Position numbers and translations under genes: made by a program. Positions 17,465 through 24,216 of a stretch of 37,691 bases of DNA are shown piece by piece. The stretch covers positions 1 to 37,691 of the forward strand of contig QOPK01000002.1 in NCBI GenBank assembly GCA_003331685.1, given 5' to 3'. Position 1 is the first letter of the stretch; every line of letters starts with the position of its first letter. This stretch comes from Halieaceae bacterium (GTDB taxonomy: Bacteria > Pseudomonadota > Gammaproteobacteria > Pseudomonadales > Halieaceae). Below the pieces are notes generated by a model that worked only from the letters and a program-made list of their open reading frames with translations, had not been told where the DNA came from and did no database searches.

Positions 17465-19240
17465 CTAGGGTAGCGCTGCTGGGCTGATCCGAGCACCATC
17501 AAATGTAGCCAATTCCAACTCCCGCTCCACTGATCCGTCTTGTTTCCTGCGTAATAAGCCGGTTTGACCTCGAACAACCCACTGCTCGGTCTCGGCAGTC
17601 TGCTGCCAATGTTGTGCCAAGGTTAGCGCGTCGCGCCCGAGTGCCCGAAGGCGACTCAGTCGGTCTGTCACCTCCGGAGGCAGCATGGCAGGTGTTTCCA
17701 CAAACACCACGCCATTCAGGTCGCGGTTGCGGGTATCGGCCACGCCATCATTGATGGCTGAGGTCGCGTAGACAGGGACATCACCTGCCATATGAAATAT
17801 CAGGAGGGGACGCCAGGCCCGCGCTGTTGCCGCATCGGGCGCCAGCATAAAAATGCATTCAAAATCGCTGCGTCCACGCCCCCGCGTGTCCACGGGCAAG
17901 TCGAAGGTGCGTTCAACAGCGCGAATGCGCTGATCACTTGGACCGGATCCGAGCAATTTACCCATCTCCGCGTTGGTGTCGGCAGGGTTATCGACAACCA
18001 GCTGTCCTCGGATGCGGCCGCCATGCTGGGTCCAGCGATCGGTGAATGACGAGAGCAGTCGTGCGCCACGATCATTGTTCATGCCTACCACGATGGCATG
18101 GCGACAGGCTTGTCCAAAAGCGACGTCGGCGATTTGTCTCGCTTCGTCCTCGGGTGCGAGGCTGATGCTCATCCAGTTGCGATTTGACGATCCAGCCAGC
18201 GAGTCGGTCTGGTTAAGGGCGATAACGGGCACCGTCCGCTGAGCCAACTGCCCCAGCGAGGCGACATGCTCCTTGATCAGAGGTCCGATGATCAGATCGG
18301 CCCCATTCGCTACGGCTTGACGGTAAAGGTCTTTGACGTCCGCTGGCTGGGTGGAATTCAGAGTGGTGAGAGTCGGGCGGCTTCTGGGGTCTGGAAAGAG
18401 GGTGTAGAGCTGATCGATCGCGCCGCTTAAAACAGCTTCTCCTGCGCCCGCTAGTCTGCCCTCCAGTGGCAGCAGCAGAGCGATGTGGTCGACAGTCTCT
18501 GATGTCACCCAGCGCTCCACGTGCAGTGGCATTGCCGGGTGTTGTGGTGGCGCATTCGGACGGGTGATCCAGCCGGCGAGGGCTTCAGGGCCCTCGCGAT
18601 ACACAACCTGCATTTGCAACCACTGACGCCAGTTGGGGTCGCGGGCTCTGCGACTGGCCTCGGCGAGGGTTGCCGTGTCTAGCCTGAGCAAGTATCCGAA
18701 AAGTCTATCGCTGATCGCTTCATCTTGACGGTTCCCCGCACGGCCATGTGCTCGCTGGAAGAGTGTTGCTGCCGCTGCCAGCCAGTTCCCCGCCAGCGCC
18801 TGACGTGCCTCCCGCTCCTGAAGCACCAGATCCAGCGCGGCGGTGTTGTCCCGAGCCAGATTGGCGAGTAGCTGATCGGCAAGGTCGGTGTCTCCTGCAA
18901 ACCAGGCTAGCACGCTGTCAATAAACAAGAGTGTCGATGCATCGAGGTCGGCCAGCAGTAACTGGTTGCGCTCGTAGCGTGCTGCCAACACAGAGTCGGT
19001 TTTGGCAAGGCGGGTCACCGTCTCAATTGCCTTTATGTTCATCTGCTCTCCTTCGACGGGGAGCGGCAGTGTTTCATCGACCACCATTACCGGGATCTCT
19101 CGGTCGGGCTCAACCGACGGCCCGGCGCAGGCGAGGAGCAACAGGGATGCTGCCAACATCCATAACCAATGCAGGCTGATAGAGAGAAGTTGGAAGAGCC
19201 GTCTCGGCGCTTTTCGAGGGTGACCAATCGTCGTCATCAC
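17465..19240 (-). CDS. lpoA: Penicillin-binding protein activator LpoA (YraM)
   Basis: An outer-membrane lipoprotein that reaches through the periplasm and activates the PBP1A peptidoglycan synthase. The 591-residue protein has a lipoprotein signal with lipobox LLAC (Cys38), a helical TPR-like N-terminal region (about residues 60-240) and a C-terminal periplasmic-binding-protein-like domain beginning at HIALLLPLEGRLAGAGEAVLSG, with a GADLIIGPLIKEHVASL motif typical of LpoA. The signal is preceded by a long basic N-terminus; the second methionine is an alternative start. It heads the minus-strand operon with yraN, diaA and dolP and is divergent from rsmI across 50 bases, the standard arrangement. 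Confidence 0.95.
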   Translation of the reverse strand: MMTTIGHPRKAPRRLFQLLSISLHWLWMLAASLLLLACAGPSVEPDREIPVMVVDETLPLPVEGEQMNIKAIETVTRLAKTDSVLAARYERNQLLLADLDASTLLFIDSVLAWFAGDTDLADQLLANLARDNTAALDLVLQEREARQALAGNWLAAAATLFQRAHGRAGNRQDEAISDRLFGYLLRLDTATLAEASRRARDPNWRQWLQMQVVYREGPEALAGWITRPNAPPQHPAMPLHVERWVTSETVDHIALLLPLEGRLAGAGEAVLSGAIDQLYTLFPDPRSRPTLTTLNSTQPADVKDLYRQAVANGADLIIGPLIKEHVASLGQLAQRTVPVIALNQTDSLAGSSNRNWMSISLAPEDEARQIADVAFGQACRHAIVVGMNNDRGARLLSSFTDRWTQHGGRIRGQLVVDNPADTNAEMGKLLGSGPSDQRIRAVERTFDLPVDTRGRGRSDFECIFMLAPDAATARAWRPLLIFHMAGDVPVYATSAINDGVADTRNRDLNGVVFVETPAMLPPEVTDRLSRLRALGRDALTLAQHWQQTAETEQWVVRGQTGLLRRKQDGSVERELELATFDGARISPAALP

Positions 19241-19290
19241 GGCAGTATAGCCCTAAGTTTTCTCAGATGATCTGAGGCGGAGAGAGCCCC

Positions 19291-20127
19291 TTGCCAGCGA
19301 GTCTTTATGTTGTTGCCACCCCGATTGGTCATTTGGACGATATGTCTCTGCGCGCCATCGATGTCCTGCGCAGTGTCAATCTGATCGCTGCGGAAGATAC
19401 CCGTCACTCTGCAAAGTTGTTGCGTCATTTTGATATCCGGACGCCCCTCATCAGTTATCACGATTACAGTGAGTCTTCAGATATAGAGGGCATGCTGAAA
19501 CGATTACAAGCCGGTGAGACCATTGCGTTGATTTCTGATGCGGGTACGCCGCTGGTTTCGGATCCGGGTTACAAGCTGGTCGTGGCCTGCCACCACGCGC
19601 AGATACCCGTCGTGCCGATTCCCGGCCCGAGCGCTACGATCACGGCACTGAGTGCGGCGGGATTGCCGACAGATCATTTTTATTTTGAGGGTTTCCTGCC
19701 CTCAAAGCCCGGCCAGAGAGCGAATCGACTGCAAGCGCTCACGGCAATCGAGGGGACCCTGATATTTTTTGAATCGCCGCGTCGCCTCGCTGCCTCGCTG
19801 GAGGCGATGCATCAAGTGTTAGGGGATCGTGAGGCAGCGCTCTGCCGCGAACTGACAAAAACCCACGAGACAATCTATCGAGCCGTTTTATCGGGGCTGC
19901 ACAAATTTGTACTGTCCGACGCAAATCAGCAGCGTGGAGAGGTGGTGATCCTGGTACGTGGCTTTGATCCAGCTACTGTGACATTGACTCCCGAAACGTC
20001 CCGGCTACTGGCGCGTCTTGCTGATGAGTTACCGCCCCGCCGAGCGGCGGCGGTGGTGGCTGATATTACAGGGCTTCCGGCGAGGCAACTTTATCAATGG
20101 TTGTTGGACCAACGTTACGATAGCTAG
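19291..20127 (+). CDS. rsmI: 16S rRNA (cytidine(1402)-2'-O)-methyltransferase RsmI
   Basis: Adds the 2'-O-methyl group to C1402 in the decoding centre of 16S rRNA; its partner RsmH (further downstream here) methylates N4 of the same base. The 278-residue tetrapyrrole-methylase fold protein has the LYVVATPIGHLDDMSLRA opening, AAEDTRHSAKLL, ALISDAGTPLVSDPGYKLV and PGPSATITALSAAGLP blocks of the family. The start is TTG at 19291, required to keep the conserved N-terminus intact. Divergent from lpoA; the rnpB promoter begins 3 bases after its stop. Confidence 0.97.
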   Translation: MPASLYVVATPIGHLDDMSLRAIDVLRSVNLIAAEDTRHSAKLLRHFDIRTPLISYHDYSESSDIEGMLKRLQAGETIALISDAGTPLVSDPGYKLVVACHHAQIPVVPIPGPSATITALSAAGLPTDHFYFEGFLPSKPGQRANRLQALTAIEGTLIFFESPRRLAASLEAMHQVLGDREAALCRELTKTHETIYRAVLSGLHKFVLSDANQQRGEVVILVRGFDPATVTLTPETSRLLARLADELPPRRAAAVVADITGLPARQLYQWLLDQRYDS

Positions 20128-20129
20128 GC

Positions 20130-20158
20130 TTGCAGGCTCTTGCTGATCTAGGTAGGCT
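20130..20158 (+). promoter_or_regulatory. Sigma70-type promoter for rnpB
   Basis: TTGCAG (20130-20135), a 17-base spacer and TAGGCT (20153-20158) place the transcription start 7-8 bases later, at 20165-20166, exactly where the P1 helix of RNase P RNA begins. The match between predicted start and RNA structure is strong support. Confidence 0.65.
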
Positions 20159-20165
20159 CGCGCCC

Positions 20166-20502
20166 GAGTTGGTCAGACGATCGCTGTCGCATCGCGGCAG
20201 AGGAAAGTCCGGGCTCCAACGGGTCAGAGCGCCAGGTAACGCCTGGGGGGCGCGAGCCCACGGAAAGTGCAGCAGAAAGGAAACCGCCTGTTCGCAGGTA
20301 AGGGTGAAAAGGTGCGGTAAGAGCGCACCGCGCGGTTGGTAACAACCGTGGCGATGGTAAACCCCGCTCGGAGCAAGACCAAATAGGAATCTGATGCCGT
20401 GACCCTCGGCGGATTCGGGTAGGTCGCTTCAGGCGAACGGTGACGTTCGTCGCAGATGAATGATCGTCCACGACAGAACCCGGCTTATCGACTAACTCTC
20501 TA
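20166..20502 (+). ncRNA. rnpB: RNase P RNA (M1 RNA), bacterial type A
   Basis: The catalytic RNA that trims the 5' leader from tRNA precursors. P1 is formed by GAGTTGGTC at 20166 and GACTAACTC at 20490, and the hallmark conserved strings are present: GAGGAAAGTCCGGGCTCC, CCAGGTAACGCCTGGGGGG, GGTAAGGGTGAAAAGGTGCG, AAGAGCGCACCGCG, CGGAGCAAGACCAAATAGG and GATGAATG followed by CCACGACAGAACCCGGC near the 3' end. About 337 bases, some 40 shorter than E. coli, because P3 is a 7-base-pair hairpin (20184-20200) and P12 a 4-5-base-pair hairpin with a TTCG loop (20286-20297). The 3' end is set from P1 and is uncertain by a few bases. Confidence 0.97.
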
Positions 20503-20503
20503 T

Positions 20504-20530
20504 GCCCCCCGTCAGGGGGGCTTCCTTTCC
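20504..20530 (+). terminator. Intrinsic terminator of rnpB
   Basis: GCCCCCC (20504-20510) pairs perfectly with GGGGGGC (20515-20521) across a GTCA loop and is followed by a pyrimidine run rich in T. A second small stem, AGATCC/GGATTT at 20560-20575, lies just beyond and runs into AT-rich sequence. Confidence 0.8.
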
Positions 20531-20598
20531 CCTTTATTGGTGCAATCCGACGCGCTTTTAGATCCTTTCGGATTTAAAATAATTTTTTTAACCTTTTT

Positions 20599-20607
20599 TG
20601 ATATAAT
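20599..20607 (+). promoter_or_regulatory. Extended -10 element in an AT-rich patch upstream of mraZ
   Basis: TGATATAAT is a perfect extended -10 motif (TGn then TATAAT). It lies in a strongly AT-rich stretch (about 20560-20640) unlike the GC-rich surroundings. No good -35 box is seen, as is allowed for extended -10 promoters. A transcript would begin near 20614 and run about 230 bases to mraZ, or make a short RNA. No gene is visible in 20531-20844. Confidence 0.4.
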
Positions 20608-20662
20608 ACTTCAGGTTAAACCTTGTATTTATAGTTAAAAATCTGTTTTGGCACAGGTTTCC

Positions 20663-20686
20663 AGATGTCTGCTCGACGAGATGTCT
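20663..20686. repeat. 8-base direct repeat flanking a small palindrome upstream of mraZ
   Basis: AGATGTCT occurs at 20663-20670 and again at 20679-20686, a 16-base period. Between and overlapping them, CTCGACGAG (20672-20680) is a perfect inverted repeat with one central base. It lies about 57 bases upstream of the mraZ -35 box and could be an operator; no regulator is recognised. Confidence 0.4.
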
Positions 20687-20742
20687 CACCTTATCAGACC
20701 CTGTAAGGCACTGAAAATCCACGTTTTTTTCCATATAAGTCG

Positions 20743-20772
20743 TTGACCACCACCGCCGGCCAGGCGTATAGT
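20743..20772 (+). promoter_or_regulatory. Main dcw promoter upstream of mraZ
   Basis: TTGACC (20743-20748), an 18-base spacer and TATAGT (20767-20772). The transcript would start near 20779, about 65 bases before the mraZ ATG. Its position corresponds to the Pmra promoter of E. coli, and the MraZ-type boxes begin at its -10 element. Confidence 0.65.
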
Positions 20773-20836
20773 GGGGAAAAGTGGCGCAAAGTGGGTGAAA
20801 AGTCCATTTTGTGGTGATAAGCGGAAGTCTGTGGGC
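20772..20836 (+). promoter_or_regulatory. Phased TGG boxes, putative MraZ operator
   Basis: TGGGG at 20772, TGGCG at 20782 and TGGGT at 20792 are spaced exactly 10 bases apart; TGGTG at 20812 and TGGGC at 20832 continue in the same 10-base register with gaps at 20802 and 20822. MraZ is known to bind TGGG-type direct repeats spaced by 5 bases (10-base period) just after its own promoter. The boxes cover the end of the -10 element and the transcript start, so repression by MraZ is expected. Confidence 0.65.
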
Positions 20837-20844
20837 GCAGCGCT

Positions 20845-21297
20845 ATGTTTCGTGGGGTACAGCACATCAATCTGGATGCCAAGGGCCGTATGGCGGTGCC
20901 CTCGCGTCAGCGAGAGTTGCTGTCGGTGCTGGGCGACGGTCACATTGTTTTGACAGTTGATACACAGACCCCTTGTCTCACGCTTTATCCCCTGCCCGAG
21001 TGGGAGCGCATCGAGCGCGATGTACAGGCGTTGCCGGCGCTCAATCAGGCAGTGAAACGATTCCAGAGATTGGTACTGGGCTATGCCAGTGACTTGCAGT
21101 TAGACGGTAGCGGGCGAGTGCTCGTACCGCCGGCGCACCGTGAATACGCACAGCTCGAAAAGCGTGCGGTGCTGGTCGGTCAGGGCAACAAGCTCGAACT
21201 GTGGTCCGAGGATTTGTGGCAGCAGGAGTGCGCTGCTGCCCTGTCGACGGATTCAACTGGGGAGCTCCCGGCGGAGCTGATGCAGCTCAAACTTTGA
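20845..21297 (+). CDS. mraZ: Transcriptional regulator MraZ
   Basis: A SpoVT/AbrB-fold DNA-binding protein that forms a ring and represses the dcw operon. The 150-residue protein has two tandem copies of the family motif: DAKGRMAVPSRQRE near residue 12 and DGSGRVLVPPAHREYA near residue 88. The second copy has Ser in place of Lys or the more common variants, as often seen. MFRG at the N-terminus is the family's usual beginning, so the ATG at 20845 is taken even though no good ribosome-binding site precedes it. The stop overlaps the rsmH ATG (TGATG). Confidence 0.97.
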   Translation: MFRGVQHINLDAKGRMAVPSRQRELLSVLGDGHIVLTVDTQTPCLTLYPLPEWERIERDVQALPALNQAVKRFQRLVLGYASDLQLDGSGRVLVPPAHREYAQLEKRAVLVGQGNKLELWSEDLWQQECAAALSTDSTGELPAELMQLKL

Positions 21298-22214
21298 TGA
21301 ACCGGGGACATCATCCGGTTCTGCTTGAGGAGGCAATTGCGGCACTGATGGTATCGGCAGATGGCGCATACGTGGACGGCACGTTTGGCCGGGGCGGGCA
21401 CTCTGCCCGAATCCTCGATGCACTCTCGCCTCTGGGGACTTTAGCTGCTTTTGATCAGGATCCCGCCGCGTCCGCGGTGGCTGAACGCTTGGCCGGTCAG
21501 GATTCGCGCTTTCGTTTTCAAGCAGCCAATTTTCGCGACTTGGGCCACTACATAGCGCCTGCCAGCGTGCAGGGCGTGCTGCTGGATCTGGGGGTGTCAT
21601 CGCCTCAGTTGGACGATCCTGAGCGGGGTTTTAGCTTTAGTCACGATGGACCTCTTGATATGCGGATGAATCCTGAGGCGGGCAGTTCAGCTGCAGAGTG
21701 GTTGTCCACGGTAGATGAGGCCGAGTTGGCGCAAGTGCTGCGTGAGTTGGGGGAAGAGCGGTTTGCGCGCCGTATTGCCGCGGCTATCGTGCAGGCCCGA
21801 TCGACCGAGCAGATTGAGCGCACGGCTCAACTGGCTGAGATCGTCTCGACGGCCAATCCCAAGTGGGAACCCCACAAGCACCCCGCGACCAGGAGTTTTC
21901 AGGCGATTCGCTTGCACGTCAACGGCGAGCTGGATGCACTGCGCGAGGTGCTGGAGGCAATTGTGCTGGCACTGGCGCCGGGCGGCAGAATGGTGGTGAT
22001 TAGCTTCCATTCTCTGGAAGACCGGATCGTCAAACGTTTTATCAGGCAAGCCGCGCGTGGCGAACAGCTACCCCCAGGTGTGCCTGTTCAGTATGAAGCG
22101 CATCGGGGATCTTTGCGCCAAGTGGGCAAGGCAGTGATGCCATCAAAGAGAGAGGTCTCTGATAATCCTCGTGCCCGGTCAGCGATCATGCGGGTTGCGG
22201 AGCGTTTGCCGTGA
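21297..22214 (+). CDS. rsmH: 16S rRNA (cytosine(1402)-N4)-methyltransferase RsmH (MraW)
   Basis: Methylates N4 of C1402 in 16S rRNA using S-adenosylmethionine, acting on the same nucleotide as RsmI, whose gene is just upstream. The frame is open from 21201, but the conserved protein begins NRGHHPVLLEEAI, so the ATG at 21297, overlapping the mraZ stop by one base, is the start; this gives 305 residues, the family's usual size. The SAM-binding VDGTFGRGGHS motif lies at 26-36, followed by DQDP, LLDLGVSSPQLDDPERGFSF and the C-terminal VVISFHSLEDRIVKRF block. Its last 4 bases overlap ftsL. Confidence 0.97.
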   Translation: MNRGHHPVLLEEAIAALMVSADGAYVDGTFGRGGHSARILDALSPLGTLAAFDQDPAASAVAERLAGQDSRFRFQAANFRDLGHYIAPASVQGVLLDLGVSSPQLDDPERGFSFSHDGPLDMRMNPEAGSSAAEWLSTVDEAELAQVLRELGEERFARRIAAAIVQARSTEQIERTAQLAEIVSTANPKWEPHKHPATRSFQAIRLHVNGELDALREVLEAIVLALAPGGRMVVISFHSLEDRIVKRFIRQAARGEQLPPGVPVQYEAHRGSLRQVGKAVMPSKREVSDNPRARSAIMRVAERLP

Positions 22215-22492
22215 GCGGGCAGCCCCTTTCACCTGCAGCCTCCATTGTGCTTTTGAGCACTGTTCTGCTCGCCTCAGCGCTTGCTGTGGTCGCGAGCACT
22301 CATCATGTTCGTGAGGGCTATGCTCAGCTGCAGGATCTTGAGTTGCGACGCTGGGAATTACAGGAGCAGTACACGCGTTTGTTGCTGGAGGTAAATACCT
22401 GGGCGGCACCCCATCGCATTAGTCAGATAGCGTCTGAGACACTCTCCATGCAGGCGCCCGATCTGAGCCTATCGCAGGTGATTGCAGAATGA
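22211..22492 (+). CDS. ftsL: Cell division protein FtsL
   Basis: A small bitopic divisome protein that forms a complex with FtsB and FtsQ and helps activate FtsWI. The 93-residue product has a short cytoplasmic N-terminus, one membrane segment (about residues 10-30) and a periplasmic leucine-zipper-like coiled coil (about 35-70, YAQLQDLELRRWELQEQYTRLLLE type). Sequence conservation is low in this family; the call rests on size, topology and position between rsmH and ftsI. The start is GTG at 22211, overlapping the rsmH stop (GTGA). Confidence 0.93.
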   Translation: MSGQPLSPAASIVLLSTVLLASALAVVASTHHVREGYAQLQDLELRRWELQEQYTRLLLEVNTWAAPHRISQIASETLSMQAPDLSLSQVIAE

Positions 22493-24216
22493 CGCGCGAA
22501 AAGCAGGCGGTACGATTGCCGCATTGGCGCTTCGTGGTGATCTGTGCCGCCCTCGCTGCATTGGCGGCCACATTGATGGGCAGGCTCGTTCTCCTCCAAG
22601 TTACCGAAGGGGGGAAAGGCGCGGTCTTTCTGCGCGAGCAGGGCGCGCTCAGGACTGTCCGCACCGCAGAGATACCTGTTTATAGAGGTTTGATCGAAGA
22701 TCGCAATGGCACTCCGCTGGCGGTTAGCTCCCCTGTGGTCTCATTGTGGGCGAACCCGCAACAACTGAAGCACAGCCCGCGCCTTGACGATCTTGCGGCG
22801 CGGCTTTCCCTCGATGCGGCGGCGCTCCGCGACAAGTTGCGTTTTTATGACGACAAGCAGTTTATGTATCTCGCGCGGCATCAAACGCCGGAATTTGCCC
22901 GACAAGTATTGCGCGAGAACTTTCCGGGTGTGCGCGGAGAGCGCGAGTACCGACGTTATTACCCGGCAGGAGAGGTCACCGCGCAGCTGCTGGGGCTGAC
23001 CAATGTCGACGGGCACGGCATTGCGGGTGTCGAGCTGGCATTTGAAGACTGGCTTCAGGGTGTTCCAGGTAAAAAACGATTCATCAAAGACCTGCATGGG
23101 GATGCGGTACGTGATTTCGGGGTGATAGAGGAGCCTCGCCCGGGTAAGGCGCTTGCCCTGAGCCTTGATCTGCGTCTGCAGTACGCCCAACACCGTGAGC
23201 TTCAGCGCGCGATGAAGGAAACAGGCGCGGCCGCAGGTTCAGCGATCACGCTCGATGCCTGGACCGGAGAGGTGCTCGCCGTCAGCAACTATCCCGTGTT
23301 CAACCCCAACAGCCGTGAGGCGCTGGACTTCAGCGGCGCGCGCAATCGTGCCTTAACGGATGCCTACGAACCCGGTTCCACCATTAAAACCTTGACGCTG
23401 GTGGCGGCTCTGGAAAGCGGGCAGTTTAATATCGACAGTATTGTGGATACAGCGCCGGGGCGGATCCGGGTGGGCTCCAAGATGCTCCACGATCCGCGGG
23501 ATTATGGCGAGATTTCGGTATCAACAGTCATCGAAAAATCCAGTCAGGTGGGCGTCACCAAAATCGCGCAGGCGGTGGGACACGAGGCCATTTTGGATGT
23601 TCTTTATCGCTTCGGCTTGGGCGAGTCGACTGGCACCGGCTTTCCCGGTGAGCGCGCCGGCCAATTGCCAGACTTGGCGCGCTGGAGCGACATTGAAAAA
23701 GTTACGCTTGCCTTTGGTTATGGCCTGACGGCGACACCGATTCAGCTCGCACGCGCCTATGCCATTTTGGCAAACGGTGGCATACGACGACCGCTAACGC
23801 TGCTGCGTCAGGACCTTGATGCGCTGCCCGCCGGCCAGCAAGTGATTGACTCGGAGGTTGCGCGAGACGTACTCGAGGTGCTGGATCGTGTTACCGAACA
23901 GGGCGGCACGGCCACGCTGGCCCAGGTGCCCGGGTTTTCCGTGGGTGGCAAAACAGGAACGGTGCATAAGGTGGGCGCCAGCGGCTACCTTGATGATCAG
24001 TATGTCGCACTGTTCGTCGGTGTCGCGCCCATGAGCGCACCGCGTTACGTCACGGCGATTCTAATTGACCAGCCTCGCGGTGATCACTACGGCGGCGGAT
24101 TAGCGGCAGCGCCGGTCTACTCGCGCATTACCGAGGAGGTGCTGCGCATTCGCAATGCTCAGCCCGACCAATCAGAGCTGGGGGCGTTACTCGCCGCCTC
24201 TGGGGGTCGGCAGTGA
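22489..24216 (+). CDS. ftsI: Septal peptidoglycan transpeptidase FtsI (PBP3)
   Basis: The class B penicillin-binding protein that crosslinks new peptidoglycan at the division site together with FtsW. The 575-residue protein has a cytoplasmic tail, one membrane segment (about 15-35), a PBP dimer/pedestal domain and a transpeptidase domain. The SxxK motif is STIK (Ser297 nucleophile, Lys300) and the KTG motif is KTGT (488-491). The SxN motif reads SSQ (351-353): Gln stands where E. coli PBP3 has Asn361. The ATG overlaps the ftsL stop by 4 bases, and the end overlaps murE by 4 bases. Confidence 0.97.
   Translation: MTREKQAVRLPHWRFVVICAALAALAATLMGRLVLLQVTEGGKGAVFLREQGALRTVRTAEIPVYRGLIEDRNGTPLAVSSPVVSLWANPQQLKHSPRLDDLAARLSLDAAALRDKLRFYDDKQFMYLARHQTPEFARQVLRENFPGVRGEREYRRYYPAGEVTAQLLGLTNVDGHGIAGVELAFEDWLQGVPGKKRFIKDLHGDAVRDFGVIEEPRPGKALALSLDLRLQYAQHRELQRAMKETGAAAGSAITLDAWTGEVLAVSNYPVFNPNSREALDFSGARNRALTDAYEPGSTIKTLTLVAALESGQFNIDSIVDTAPGRIRVGSKMLHDPRDYGEISVSTVIEKSSQVGVTKIAQAVGHEAILDVLYRFGLGESTGTGFPGERAGQLPDLARWSDIEKVTLAFGYGLTATPIQLARAYAILANGGIRRPLTLLRQDLDALPAGQQVIDSEVARDVLEVLDRVTEQGGTATLAQVPGFSVGGKTGTVHKVGASGYLDDQYVALFVGVAPMSAPRYVTAILIDQPRGDHYGGGLAAAPVYSRITEEVLRIRNAQPDQSELGALLAASGGRQ

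Noticed and set aside
19241..19290. Divergent promoters in the lpoA-rsmI gap
   Set aside because: The 50-base gap must be close to both starts, but no pair of -35/-10 boxes with acceptable spacing stood out.
21201..21296. Upstream extension of rsmH
   Set aside because: The frame is open, but it lies within mraZ and lacks RsmH similarity; the conserved N-terminus begins at the ATG at 21297 that overlaps the mraZ stop.
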